A stretch of DNA of 64,000 nucleotides, taken from positions 310,001-374,000 of the forward strand of contig JAQJVL010000678.1 of assembly GCA_035578905.1 (NCBI GenBank), read 5' to 3'. The position numbers and the translations under genes were made by a program. Position 1 is the first letter of the stretch, and each line of letters starts with the position of its first letter. The notes beneath the pieces were generated by a model. It ran no database searches, was not told where the DNA came from, and was given only the letters and a program-made list of their open reading frames with translations. Source of the stretch: Stictocephala bisonia (lineage: Eukaryota; Arthropoda; Insecta; Hemiptera; Membracidae). This document shows, one piece after another, positions 43,426 through 56,666 of this stretch.

Positions 43426-45058
43426 TGACTTAATTTAAAACGAGGTTAAAATTATATATTGTCAACCCAAATCACTGATTTAATTTAGCATGTATGTACT
43501 TTAATTTATTTTAAATGTAAGGAAATATGCATTCTAAATTGCAATCTGTCTCACGTGGGCACTTAGATACTTACATATATAAAAGAGTGCGTATATTTCC
43601 TCAGTCTGCACATTTATATGCGTATATTCAACAGCAGGATATTAAAAAAAGCTTGTCTTTCCAGACTTCTGATATCAGCTTTCACATTGTGTTAACTGAA
43701 TTTGTTACATATAAGAGACATACATAATGTGTCAATAGACGGTGTCGGTAAACTATCGTGCTGACTTAAAACTACTTTGTTAGAGTATCTTCCAGTTTTA
43801 GTTATTCCATAGATCCTACTATTTACGTTTTTACCTTATTTTCATGGTTAAATGTACAACCAATGTAAATTAGCACATAAATAATCATTGTCTGAAATGC
43901 ATTACAATTTCGATGTATACTTTATTATAACAGTTGTTGAGCTGATAACAAGTTTGAACGAGTCTGATATTAAAATGTATGATACTATAAACCAAACTAA
44001 ATAATAGAAATAGTAACATAGTCTTTTGGAATAAGAACAAGTAAACTGATGTTTTACTATCTGGTGTAATTTTCTCTGTGGTGTTAATTTTCTATATTAA
44101 AGGATGCAAATGAATTTACGTAAGCAACCTGAGTGATGAAAGCTACGTAAACACTGTCTAATGGGTTCTCTTTGGTAATCTAGTTAGGGCGAAAACAAGG
44201 TAAAACTGGAATTCCGGGATAATAATGTTAAATGTACAACGTGGTAACAGTGCAATTTAACTGATTGTAATCCCTAGGCACGTGGTTGTTTTATATTGTT
44301 TGCCGGAATCTATTTAATTATTCTTGCTTAATGTATAATAAATTGTTTAATTATTCTATAATATAGATAAAATTGATCGTTACTAAAATTACTGGTTTAC
44401 AAAAGTATTTTAATCTTATGTAGTTTACGTCCTAGACAAATAGGATATATACTTATGTGCAGATAAAATATATTATTAAATATCTGTAATTTAAAGTTTT
44501 ATCTTTATAATATTCACTGCCATAGGTTGTATAAACCTTTTAAGGAGTGTAATTCAAACATGTTCTTATTATTACTTGTCTTCTCACTCCTTGATCTTTA
44601 TTATAGCCTATTTCACCGTATCCTTCAATGAAGTTAGAGTATTTTCCTACCATTATGTATTTTGAGTTACCGTGTTGAAACCTGGTAATTTTTAAATATA
44701 ATAAGGTCTAATGAAAAACTATATAATGAATACAATGTATGTGTAAGTATACCCATTGTTTATTTACAAATTTAACATGACTAAATAAAGTAAAACTTTA
44801 AATTTTATTAAGAATGTTTCTATTATGACATCTATTGCTCTAATATCATAGAATCTAACATTGTACCTGGAAAAGTTAAAGTCTGATTGAAAAATGACAA
44901 TAGCTCTTTTAATATTTTGATATTGTTGATAATTGTAACGTGGAGAATAGAATAATGTAGGGGTTTGTTACATAATTTCCTATAGAAGCTAAGTGTATTT
45001 ATATTTTGGAATACATTTCATGTACTGATATAGAACGAATTCGTTGGGATATAGGCAA
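43426..45058. other. Non-coding stretch
   Basis: A+T-rich; no gene, RNA or shared repeat recognised. Confidence 0.4.
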
Positions 45059-45272
45059 ACGTGTGGGTTGAATGAGTGTGATGAGTGTAGACGAACGAGT
45101 AGTCATTGTTACTAACTTATGTTGCCTATTCCTTAGAAAGAGGACTGTATCTAAATCCCAATATCCAGGACAACTAAGGGACCTACTGCTTTATGTGGAA
45201 TCCGAACCAGTTTGCGGGGTTTTTTCCAGCCAACCCATGGTAATTAGTTTTCCAATACACAACATTTGGATA
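45059..45272 (-). mobile_element. Rep-A 3' half
   Basis: Minus-strand match to the last ~210 bp of Rep-A: 'gtgatgagtgtagac' near the 3' end, 'ttgttactaactta', 'ggacctactgctttatgtgg', and stopping at 'atacacaacatttgga' (45272). The breakpoint is the same sequence at which the 43218 copy stops. Confidence 0.65.
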
Positions 45273-48200
45273 TAGAATACTACTCTAAATAGACATTCCT
45301 GATATATTTATTTGTATCTACATCGATAAAAACTCTTAATCGCATACCGTGACAATACTGAGTGGCCCCCACCATCCACTATTGACAGGTATCTCACGTA
45401 CATTGTGGACTAGAGATTATTAGTATCGTTGTCCAACCACAGCCTTTAACCCTACTCAATCTTACTGTTCACATATGATAACAAATAGCAATCACTTTCT
45501 CCCACCTTACATGTTCATTAATATATTATACCCACGAACCATCCTTCCTCAAAATCTTCACTTCCAAACAGCACAAGTATGTACATAAAACATCTTTTAT
45601 GTTTAATTTCTTCTTGAAATTATCGTTTTACCACCATTTTTCAATAAATATTACTATTATAATAAGAAAAATTAGAATTGTTAGATAATAGTTCAGGAAG
45701 TCAGTGTGTCAGGATACGAAAATATGTAATACTCCATACGTTCATTGCAAGGTTAAATAAATAAAGAAATAATTACTTTTGTTAATCAATCTATTTTATG
45801 AAAATATGGAAAAATGGTAACAATATTACTAGAAATATGTACATTATACAATCAGTAGTGTATCATTTTGAATGTGTAAGTACAAAATAAAGGAACCACT
45901 TGACTACAAGCACTAGGGGAAACATCTGCAGGCTTCATGTGCCAACCCCGACACTTACCAATAAATAAACCTCGGTCTTCAGCCTCGGTATGTAAATTTT
46001 TATTTAATAAATACAGTTATAAATAACTGTAGATTAACTATATGACGTAAAATCACATTATTACATTTATTTACAGTATTTCAATCACACTACTTGCGTT
46101 GTTATATATTTATTAGTATAATTACCCAACGGTATTGCTTAGCCTATATCAAACGTATTCATTTGTTTTATTATTTATTTTTTTTTTTTTACAGCTGAAG
46201 TTTCAACTAAGGTACATAAATATGATAATGTCAAACATACAAAATAAACATGACCATTTATTTACTAAACATCTATTAATAATTAAATAAATAACCCAAT
46301 ATTATCAATCTGGAAAAATCTTTTATTGTCAGTTTCTACTCCTTAGGTGTAATTAATGAAAATTAAATATTTAATTTGTCCTATTAGGGACTTAAGGAAG
46401 CAGTGTACAGCAGTTCTTGACGAAAATTTCACTATATGATTAGTTTCCTGTGGGAAATATGAGGAAGTAATTAAATTATGTTATACAATCAAAATATAGA
46501 CACTTATTATTACAAAAAGCTAATAGTAAAATGTTTTACCAAATTGTATACTGTATATGTTCCAGGAATACAAAATCCCTATTGAACAAGTTTTAAATTA
46601 CTTGTTTACTCTCAGAGTGATCAGCATTATTTAAAGTATATGTTTGCCTTTGCAAAAGCTGATACGATCTGAAGTGTTGTACTCTTTCATATGTACAGCA
46701 GCTTTTCTGAGTATGGTGGCAAATAATTTAGAAATAAATATATATACTAATAAATGTAACTGTATTTTCCAAGTATATTTATTAAATTATAACAGTTATT
46801 TTCAAAAAGAAACCAATAATTGTTTTATGATATAGCTTTATATAAAAGGTGAAGGAAAGTGTAAATAAGTACAATATCAACCTATTATTCCATAACATAA
46901 ATAAAGTATAGTATTGTGCCTGTGTATTAATGACTAAGAAATAAGGTAATTTAGATAACATTCTCTTCTGACAAGCTATTACTATGCAAAGTTTATAAAG
47001 AGTGAGGTTAATCAGTTTTAACCCCACTTTAGTTAAAAGCATATTTTCAACCACGTTTTCTCTTTAGATGCAGCACTTTCAGGAGCGAACATTAATTAAT
47101 ACCTTTATTTTATCATGATTTATCTTTTATCAAAAGGGTTTAATGTTTAATCCCTATTTATAATATGCCTATTTTTATAGTATGTAAATGATTAATGTTA
47201 TCAAATTTTATTTGTTGTAAACGTATGTGGCACAATAATCGAAATAATATTAATTTATATTAATTTCAATTAACAATGTTATTAATTAAATATTTAAGAA
47301 TTATTTTTAGTTTGATTTGTGCAGTTTTATTTAAAATTTTGGAAAATGTTCCTTTACTACACACTTTAGAAATTATTCCAATTTAACTACTTATGAAATG
47401 TGTTTTTTTTTTTTTTTACTCCTGTAAACTTGCCCTTTATCTTATATAGATTTTTAACTCTTTATCACTTTAATGTTTGATTTTGAACTTAAAAATTAGT
47501 TTTTAATGAGTTTTAAGTATTTTCAGGTTAATCCTAAATGAGTTCCTCCATAAAGATTTCAGCACTTAAATTATGTTCAAAAACTCTATACATGTAATAA
47601 TTTTAAATTAATTGTCACTTCAGTTCTCCTGTAATTAAGATAATTTGTGGTATTCTTTATAAAAAGCAAATTACATACGGTATTGTAATTTTTACACTAA
47701 TTTCAATAAATATTTTCAGTAATAAAAAAAACATATGCTGCGAGTATAATTTTACAGTTTTTAAATGATAATAAATATATGTTGTAATATTGTAAATAAA
47801 ATATCTTGAATTATACTGATATACCATTTTGAGGAAAGTTACGATCGAAGTCCCGTATAATATAATTAATTACATACAACAATAACATTTAACTCACTTT
47901 AAAAAAGAATTATAAATCACTGTTCACGGTACAGTACCTGTTCTGCAACTTTTTACTTATGATAATTGGAGGAGGAAACGGTTATAGTTTTTATTTATTG
48001 CATGAATATTAATTTAATTAAAAAAATTATAATAAAGCACAAGTGAAATAATGAAATAATGAATTTATTCACACACAAAAGTTATCATACAAATTGCCAT
48101 TTGACAAATTGTGAATATACCTAGCCACTTATCCAGTAGTGTGGCTAGGTTAAACAAAAATGAAATACAGTATTATAAACAATTATAACAATGAGTCCAG

Positions 48201-48599
48201 TTCAGCAAGCTTATTATCAAGGTAATACAGCTCTCTGCAGCGCAAGTGGTTATAGTTCAACTTAAATTATTTATATATTCAACTATATTTAAAACAAACA
48301 CAAAGTTGATAATACAAATAATAATTCATTAAATGAAAAAAAAGAATGAACAAACTTAAAATAAAAATAAAATCATAGGGAAAAAATCATTACCAAACGA
48401 ATTGGCCATGTATGGGTTTGTAATAATTAAAGGATTTAAACTTAAATCAAGCTATTACTACGTGACTGCACCCCTGACGTGTGAATTACTTGAAACTTTT
48501 TTACAAACAAAATATTTTCAATAATGTACGATTTCCTAACTGTTCTATTGATAAATTTCGTAGGAGATATGAGAGAGACATGTCTCTTTTCAATGGTGA
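45273..48599. other. Non-coding stretch with a small hairpin
   Basis: About 3.3 kb, A+T-rich, no supported gene. A 10-bp-arm hairpin (acctagccac...gtggctaggt) lies at 48119-48150. 'aataaacctcgg' near 45963 recurs at about 52060, but is too short to define a family. Confidence 0.4.
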
Positions 48600-48715
48600 T
48601 AACATAGAATTTCACCACGCTATATGGGTATTAATAGAACTGAACATAGAATCTATCGCCTACAATCAACATAACCCTTTGTCCTAGCCCTTGTGTTAGA
48701 GTGCTGACTAAGTTT
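48600..48715 (-). mobile_element. Rep-A 5' fragment
   Basis: Minus-strand match to the first ~110 bp of Rep-A: 'gtattaatagaactgaacat' and 'tcgcctacaatcaacat' are complements of its 'gttcggttctcttaatac' and 'gattgtaggcga' segments. The 3' part is lost. Confidence 0.55.
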
Positions 48716-48784
48716 AGCTTGATGGGATTGGACAGTCATCCCATATCTATATAAAAAATCATACTTGGCTAGAAATACAAAAAT

Positions 48785-49017
48785 TTTTTTTTTAAGGAGA
48801 GGCCGATCTCCTCCTTAACCTTACTCTGTCCATCCTTCATAGACTATTGATCTGTGTGAGGAACTTATTCAGACAGAGTAAGGGGGTGAACCAGTATATT
48901 AGAAGGTGAATATTACTGATAAATCTTCCAGGCTAGGCCGGATTCGAACCAGGGCTATCTCTCACCCAAGCTCAAAGTCCTGACGCCTTAGACCACTTGG
49001 CCACCGGCTCGCCCATA
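48785..49017 (-). mobile_element. SINE-1, best-preserved copy
   Basis: On the minus strand the tRNA-like head starts at about 49017: 'gagccggtggccaagtggtc' with box A, 'taaggcgtcaggactttgag', then box B 'ggttcgaatcc' at about 48941-48951. It is followed by the body ('tggttcacccccttactctg', 'cacacagatcaatagtctat') and a poly-A tail (poly-T at 48785-48795 on plus). Other copies are at 25, 2687 and 12610. It depends on a LINE for movement; the LINE remnants here may belong to that partner. Confidence 0.85.
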
Positions 49018-49029
49018 AGAAGAAATCAG

Positions 49030-49032
<3 letters not shown>

Positions 49033-49070
<38 letters not shown>
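49033..49070. repeat. (GT)n microsatellite, ~19 units
   Basis: An uninterrupted GT tract just upstream of the SINE-1 head. The His-Thr repeat peptides read through it are artefacts of the tract. Confidence 0.95.
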
Positions 49071-49075
<5 letters not shown>

Positions 49076-50403
49076 AGGTTTGCTGGCATTGGTATGTGTG
49101 CCTGGGTCGCCGTTGACCACTGCTACTGTAGGTAATTAAGCGGAACATAGAGAAGATTAACATATTTTTACGAGCCAACAAATAAAGTATAATATCGGTC
49201 TTTGAAAACATATTTTTACCACATCCTATCAAAACACGTTTCATACAAATTAACCATAATATTCTGCCTTCAAATAATAATTTCATGAAAAGTATAGGGT
49301 AAAGTTTTTGACTTGACTTTTAATGTTAATGGGCTTTAAATTTCAAGAGAGATTTTAATGCATTCTTCCAAAGGAAGGATTTAACAGCAAATCTTTTTGC
49401 ATTGTAGAATATTGGCTCACATTTACGCATTTGTTTGCCATATTTACAAATTATAGTGAGTTGGTTCAGAAATAGGTACTGCTTTACGTACAATTGACAT
49501 AGTATATTATTTTTCTTGAACCTCTTTCAAGGACGATTGAATAAATTCTGTTATAATATGATAAGGTTATTTTTAGATTTACTCGAGAATTCTTACCATA
49601 TACGTAACTACATCAGATAAATAGTAAATATTGTGTTGTTTTCTTCACTGTGTCCTAATAAGAAACGTGTTTTGGACATGCGTCATGTAACTGAATTAAT
49701 GCATGTTTTGATTTACCAATTATAATGGAAAATATCTTTAAAATTTTAAACTAAGACAATATAATTCTTAAACTTATATTATTATATTTAGAAAAAAAAC
49801 CTAAAATACAGGTGCCGGTTTGGGTGTGATTTCACAACTTGATAAAAAAGTGTTACTTAACAATGAAATATATTTTCCTTAGTGGATTTAACGATAGATT
49901 ACAGGATATAATAAAAGAATTTCAAAAATGTAATAGTGAAATGTCATACTTACTATGGATTTAGGTCTGAACCAATAAAGGACATAAATAAATAGTAAAT
50001 AATATAAAGGAATGTTAAATATAATTGTTAACTGATGATTCAAAACCTTTTAAATAACTTCTGAACGTTAACAAGTATAGGGAATAAAATTGAACATAGT
50101 TTTGAAATATATACACAGTTGTTATATATGATACTGGATACATTTATATATTGTAAAAGTGAAAAATATTTGTATAAATTAAAAATATTGTAATAAATTA
50201 GGTTTAGCTTGCATTTTTAAATAATTATTGTGGTGAATAAAATATCAGAATTTTGAGTCAACCCTATATCTGTATATTCAACAGAAGCTCGTTCTATGAT
50301 TTTTTTAAAAATTACATTCCAAAATAATATTTTAAGACTACAAATAATTGAGAGGGTAAATAAATATATATTTATTATGAACTGCTTTATCTGAGATAAT
50401 TGA
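49071..50403. other. Non-coding stretch
   Basis: A+T-rich; no supported feature. Confidence 0.4.
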
Positions 50404-50515
50404 TTAAATTTTCTTTGCTCCAAATGTTCTACTTAAACCAGTGTCAGTCAGTGATAGTCTGTCATTTCCAGCTGGGCCGTGAGAGACAAAAGCTATTGTG
50501 TGGACAACCACCCAT
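50404..50515. repeat. Rep-B copy 1 (direct pair with 53697-53808)
   Basis: About 110 bp shared with 53697-53808 in the same orientation: 'gtcatttccagctggg', 'gagagacaaaagctattgtg' and 'ggacaacc'. The identity of the repeat is unknown. Confidence 0.65.
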
Positions 50516-51882
50516 CAAGAGAAACATCGTTACTTTGCTACAGACATTATGGCTAGAATGTCTATAAGGTGCAGAACAGAATAAAATGATAAAAGATTTG
50601 TTATTACTCTAGCCTATATGTATTAGAGACATAATGCAGATATGTTTAAAAATACATTAATGTTTAGTCATACATATGTGAAAAAGTAATAATAAATCAC
50701 CACTTTACGTGTAAGGCATGTGGGTAATCATCTGTGATCAATTATAAACAATAAATAGTACATTTGTTTATATGAACCAACGATGCGCAATATTTCATTA
50801 CATTATGATTTTTATCTCAGGTAAAAATAAGTAATTATATTTATATGTATTGATACAACATTTATTTTGTTGAATACTTATTCGTGCTTAAATTTAAGTT
50901 TATCTTTAAGATGTATCTTTCATTATTGCTTTAGTTATTTTTGTTATTTTCAATAAATAATCTTTAATTTAAAAGTTCGTTCTTATCCATAGTAAATGTT
51001 TTAAAACAATAAATGTTCTGTCTTTTAAATACCAAGTTCAAATAATTATAAAGAGTAAAATTTCCTGGAAATGTCTTTTTTTAATTTTGTCATATTTATT
51101 TTTACGGTGATATTTAAGTCTGACTGATTAGCAGTATTTAGAAGTCCCTAAATCCTCAACATTAAGACGATTAAAGCGTAAAATAATGTGCCCAAACTGG
51201 ACCGCGTATGCGTCCTATGTAATTCAAGTGGAATGTTAGATATTAAACCCTGAGGATATATCTGCCTGCTGGCTTTTATTACAACATACCATCTCTTCCA
51301 ACTTGCGTTTCGTTTCAATCATTATAATAAAGTACAATAAAAACTATGTAACCTGGGCAAGGGAAACTTAAAATTGTTCGCATCATGTTAATTCTAGAAT
51401 ATTAAATCGATGACAAATAATTGTTGTTTCTTTTATATATGTTTACATTTAATCCCCAAATATATATTTACCACGGTGTAGAATTTACTATAAAACAGTA
51501 CTCAGGAAATAAATATAATAAATATCTACTGTTAAAACTTGCATAGTAAGTAAAACATCGTGTAAATATTTTACGAGGTTACTTAGTTTTTATTCTACAT
51601 CTTTTAAGTGGTTAAAAGAAATTATATGTAAGAGAAGATGGGATGGTGTTATGAAAGCTAAAGGGCAGCTGGTTCTCAGGGCTAAATATTTAACGTTGTA
51701 CCACTGACAACTATTTGAGAGTAAACTTTATATACGAGGTAATGTATATTCTGTCCAGTTTGGGGACATTGTTGAACCTTTTTGAAACGTTTTTAAATGT
51801 ATTATTTTATATAAATTTTATTACTTTTAGTGATCAGTTAACAAGTTAACTTTCATGTTTATGAACATTGAATATATATTAC

Positions 51883-51884
<2 letters not shown>
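50516..51884. other. Non-coding stretch
   Basis: A+T-rich; no gene or shared repeat recognised. Confidence 0.4.

Positions 51885-51925
<41 letters not shown>
51885..51925. repeat. (AT)n microsatellite
   Basis: About 20 uninterrupted AT units. Confidence 0.95.
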
Positions 51926-51928
<3 letters not shown>

Positions 51929-52448
51929 TGAAAATAAGTATCACTAGTAAGTACATATTTATGTTTTATACATTTTAAAATATAATTAGTGATTTTAAAA
52001 AATCAATATATCTTAATAAAAATGTTTATTTTTAGTTTTATTTCATATTCCAAGTAAATAAACCTCGGATGTAAACAACGATAGAATCAGTATAAAGACA
52101 GAGTCCAGAGCAATCAGCTTTAAGTTGATTAAACGAGAAAGACAAGCTTTAATCAAGGCAACAGTCAGCTGCCAGTTAAACGGTCTGAGCTGTCCTTTGT
52201 ATAAGAATGAGTAAAGGAAAGTAGTAATTAACTATTTCATTAAGTTTTTATATTATATATATTACGAATTTAATGTAATGGCGTAATATTTTAGGCATAT
52301 TTTTACAAATCAAAAGAAAATTTTTATTTCAGTATTACACTGTAAAGTATTTATTAATAGTCTGTTTTCTTTGATATAGTTCATATCGCTTTGTTTTGCT
52401 ATTAGTGGCTGGACATAAACAAATGTTATAAGTCACAATTCTCCTTAA

Positions 52449-53057
52449 CCCTACGTTAGTGTGGTGCAGTCTGAGAGACCAATTAGTACTTCTAAGAAGA
52501 AAATATTGCAGCCGGGTAAGAATACGCCCTTCCCCTTCCCAGTACCTTCCTCTAGGGGGAGCCTTTGCATGACCTTGAAGTGGCATTATTTTTTAACGAC
52601 TGCAACTGTGCACAACTTCCGTTTCGGTCCCTGACACCAACCACACTAAACACGTTATGGTCTCAATCCTACAGAGTAAAGAAGGTTCTTAATCACAAAA
52701 AAGTTTATAAAACCATGAAAAACAATGAAAATGCATTAAACATTGTATGTTTATTCTAAAAATACTAATTTATTTATAAACATTTTGATATAAACAATTT
52801 TAATAGGGTTTTTAGATTATCGGTCTCAGACACCCACCACACTAATAATGTTACTATCTCTCACCACACTAACCTAGGGTATTTTTCTTAATCACAAAAT
52901 AAGTTTATAAAACCATGAAAAACAATGAAAATGCATGAAACATTGTATGTTTATTCTAAATTTTGATATAAACAATTTTAATAGGGTTTTTAGATTTTTG
53001 GTCTCTGACACCCACCACACTAATAATGTTACTATTACTCACCACACTAACCTAGGG
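52449..53057. mobile_element. piggyBac-like non-autonomous element with TTAA flanks
   Basis: The ends read CCCTACGTTAGTGTGGTG and, on the opposite strand, CCCTAGGTTAGTGTGGTG. They are immediately flanked by TTAA on both sides (52445-52448 and 53058-53061). CCC-type ends with a TTAA target duplication are the signature of piggyBac. An inner 'gagagacc'/'ggtctctgac' pair extends the similarity. The interior is a 2.4-copy, ~190-200-bp tandem repeat. No transposase, so it is a MITE. A further CACACTAACGG-TTTAA just outside the right end (53078-53092) may be an older or nested end. Confidence 0.75.
52626..53057. repeat. ~190-200-bp tandem repeat inside the piggyBac-like element
   Basis: 'ggtcyctgacaccmaccaca' starts units at about 52626, 52822 and 53001; 'aatcacaaaa' to 'gaaaatgcat' recurs at 52692 and 52892. 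The second unit is slightly shorter. The unit contains part of the element's own terminal sequence, so the array probably arose by end duplication. Confidence 0.8.
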
Positions 53058-53696
53058 TTAACTGCAGAACGCCTGTCACACTAACGGTTTAACGTAGCCT
53101 ACATATACAAACTTATATTAACAAAGTGAATAATCTTCGTGCTAACTGGAATAATTATAGTTTATAGTTACCTAATAACAGTGTAGTTGAAAGAAACTTA
53201 CTATTTTATTATATTTATTCTTATAATGCATGTGCAATTTAATAACCATATATTATATTATCCATTAGTTATTTAAATACCAAATTTGCTTATGGATTAG
53301 TAGGCAACGGACAGTTAAATTACCTTCTATCATAATCAATATGTTTTATTATAGATTGAATATTTAGTAGTAATTCAAATATATACGTAAATACAGCTGG
53401 GCTATATATGTGATTTAAAATATTTAATAAGAAGTTGAGCGAATATTAATACAATAAAAATATAAATAATAAGAATTATAAACGTGTATTGTTAAATAAC
53501 TAGTGTACCGAATAAAATTACAAGATTATAGGTCAAAACAATTTAATTAACTAAATGAAATAGTATGTTAACCTATAGTTTTAAAAAGTATATACTAAAG
53601 TTAATTATATGCGTCAAGACAAAATAAATGCGAGGTAATTAAGTATACTTGTTATTGAAAATTTATAATATCATTTGGTACATCGTGGTGCGTTTG

Positions 53697-53808
53697 ATGA
53701 AATCTTATTTGGTTCAAATGTTTGACCAAAACCAGTATTAGTCAGAGTGATAGTCTGACATTTCCAGCTGGACGTAAGAGACAAAGGCAATTGTGTAGAC
53801 AACCGCTT
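53697..53808. repeat. Rep-B copy 2
   Basis: Direct repeat of 50404-50515: 'gacatttccagctgg', 'gagacaaaggcaattgtg', 'agacaacc'. Flanking sequence differs on both sides. Confidence 0.65.
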
Positions 53809-55370
53809 CCACAGACAAACACCCTACATTTGTTATAACATATTTATGATTAAATGAAAGTATCTTGGCTTTAGAAACCATTGATAATATACAATCTTGA
53901 AACTTTAAATTAAAAGAAAAGTATCGTAAAATAACAATGCACACTTCATAATGTGTAATAACACCAAATAAAACAGGTTATTTTAGTAAGAGGTACTCAT
54001 TTTACATCATTTTAATGTATAATCGTTTATAGTAGGTGATATAAATGTTTACTAAATTTGACTTATTCAAATTATTGCTGTGTGGAACTGTTTTGTCAGT
54101 ACATTTGTTCTGATATATTCTTTGTAGGTTTTATTGGAACTGATTATAACTCACTATTACATGTACAGTATATCTTATTGATTAATTATGATAATTAATT
54201 TTTTTTGTTGTTGTTGTAAATTTGTCAAACAATGTTTATATTGTTTCTACTCTATCTGTATAATGTTTATTTAAACGCTATGTGGTGTTTTATATCGGCT
54301 GATTTATATAGGATTTAATTTATTTATAAATATCAATGAACAGTAATTGAAAACAATGTTTGTATTTTTGTTTTATTATAAAGTATTGGGTAGACTAAAA
54401 ATACTTTTTTTGTTATGAGTAGCATAATAGATGATTTCATACCAAACTGTTTGCTTCGCAAACGATTGATTTTTCTATACAAAATTTAAACTATTTTTAA
54501 ACTACCCTTACTGGCTGAATAAGCTAAGTTTAGTCCGAAAAAATTACCTCTGTACGAAGATTATTTCACAAATTGGTCAAAACTCTTCAAAACTTTGAAT
54601 TCCACCTATAAGAATTTCAGATAAGGGGTTTTCAACTACCAACCACGTACCCTTCACATTGAACTTAAAGAATAGTCAAACTGTTATTTAACAGCAATTA
54701 TCTTAGCGAAGACGTTTCACTTAACTCTCTTTACTCAAACTTCACATAAAGAGTAAGGACTACAGCAAATGGTGGATACTTAAAATTATAAGTGAGCTAT
54801 TTGATGTTTTACCTATAAAACTACAATAATTCAATACCAAAGACGGTCAGCTGACGCCACAGGATACTCGTAATGTTAGAGTTTTAGTAAATCCACGTAA
54901 TGGAATTACATTGTAAACAAAACCAATTCAGACACCGTTTGTTCCAGTTGTATTTAATGTTAAACGTTGTAAAATGTTAATAAGTATTAATTTATGGTTA
55001 GTATTATTGTTTATACAACTTTATTCTTTGCTGTATATAGTTTTAGATAAGGTGCATTGGTGCATTGGCTTTCTAAGTTTCTACTTGTATAATGAATTCG
55101 TTTCAACACATAAGTAATTGTTACTGTGTATCCTCAATAATACCAGTTTATACGTATGTTTAAATATTGCTCAGATTATTTGGAGACTAATTTTTATAAG
55201 AGGTTTTAAATTGCAGTCTTCCCTGGCATCTAATATATTTAACATAAAACTCAAATTGCAAGCCAAATTACGCGAAATTTACAATGACCCCCTCCCCCCA
55301 TCTCACGCACCTATAATTTCATCCTCAACCCACATGTAATGTTCCAAACATATTTTTCATGGGCGACACT
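53809..55370. other. Non-coding stretch, possibly with decayed LINE sequence at its end
   Basis: No gene supported. The part after about 55180 leads directly into the LINE ORF2 remnant and may include more of that element, but its translation is too broken to align by eye. Confidence 0.35.
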
Positions 55371-56205
55371 ATTTTGGTTAACACTTTATCAACTAAATTC
55401 CTTGGAACCCATCTAGATTATTATTTATCATGGGACACCCATCTTTCTAAGTGAGATATCCAGCTGAACTCTACTATATTTGCCCTGAGATGTTTGTCTT
55501 CATTCATCTCTAGTAAGGTCCTCAACTTCGCGTATTATGGCCTTATTAAGATTCGATTGAGATATGGAATTTTTTTTCTGGGGTTTCTGTAATTCTACTT
55601 TATTTAATCGAATATTTTTATTCAGAAGAGGGCGCTAAGGACCGTCTGGTGTCTGCATCACAGGGTCAGCTGTAGGGAGCTCTTTCGTGCGGGTGTCATC
55701 CTCACACTACCCAGCTTTTTAATATATTTTAGTATATGTTTTGAAAAAAAACCAAATTCCCTATTCATAATCATAACTACAATACTAGATGTAAAAACAA
55801 TTATTGTACCATTGAAAAGTGGAATCTGGATTTTTTTTTTTTTTAAATAGTTTTTAATTTTGGCCCTAAATATTCTCCCTTAAAATATAAAAACAATCAA
55901 TAGCTTGTCCCTGCAAAAACCCGTTTGAGGAGCCATTTGGTCGGGAGGGCTTTCTGCACTGTCGATGGAGCTATTATGCAGCCTTAAGTAGTGATGTTGG
56001 CTGTTTTATTTTTATTTAACTACCTAAAATTCTTTTTCATATTTTATCAGCTCTTAAGTATGAAACATTTTTCTTAGTATTAAATTACCTATAGTGTTAT
56101 TTCTGTAATATTTTATGTTCTTGATTAATGATGTTATTTTTGTATTATGACTTGCATATAAAACTGTAACAGTTCATATCTACCAATAAATTAATCTTGA
56201 ATCAC
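55371..56205 (+). pseudogene. LINE ORF2 C-terminal remnant and 3' UTR
   Basis: The frame opens ILVNTLSTKFLGTHLDYYLS, where KFLGTHLDYYLSWDTHL matches the conserved KFLGvxiDxxLsWxxHi segment after the reverse-transcriptase core in Jockey/CR1-type LINEs. After a stop it continues with ALRCLSSF, NFAYYGLIKIRLRYGIFF (the YYalvxSxLxYGixxWG region), then in another frame FIQKRALRTVW (the lQKraiRxi motif), CRELFRAGVILTLPSF (the C.elF..lgIltlps motif) and HNYNTRCKNN (the hsYnTR motif). Several frameshifts and stops show that it is inactive. A non-coding tail ending in 'caataaattaatcttgaatc' at about 56200 is the likely 3' UTR. Upstream endonuclease and reverse-transcriptase core domains are absent, as expected for a 5'-truncated copy. 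Confidence 0.8.
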
Positions 56206-56666
56206 AAAGAAACCTGGGTCATTTCAATACAGGAAATAAACTCTTCACTGACCTCCAAGTTTATTGAAAAAAATAAATAAAAAACATCACCAGGGACCAA
56301 TAGAGCCTCAACTGATTATACTTGTAATATTGACTAACATAAAACTCTTACAATAGCAAACCTTATGACTGTCATAGGTGGAATCAACTTTCATACACAT
56401 AAGAAGTAATGGTAATTATTGGAACGATAAATGGGGAACCTTTGTAGCTGGTCTTCATTCAATTGGAGGAAGGGATTTGAATGTCATAAACTGAGGACTT
56501 AGATCTTTGACGGGATATCAATATTTTAAAACTAAAAAACTGTGCATTTTTTATTTTTTCATAATCTACTTTTGTATAGTGATTGGTAAGAAAATTCTAT
56601 ACTGTACATATATGATGTACAGAAAAATTTTGTATTACTTTTTGTGAAAATGTATACGTATATATT
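56206..56666. other. Non-coding stretch
   Basis: No supported feature; the start may include the LINE's tail and target site. Confidence 0.4.
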
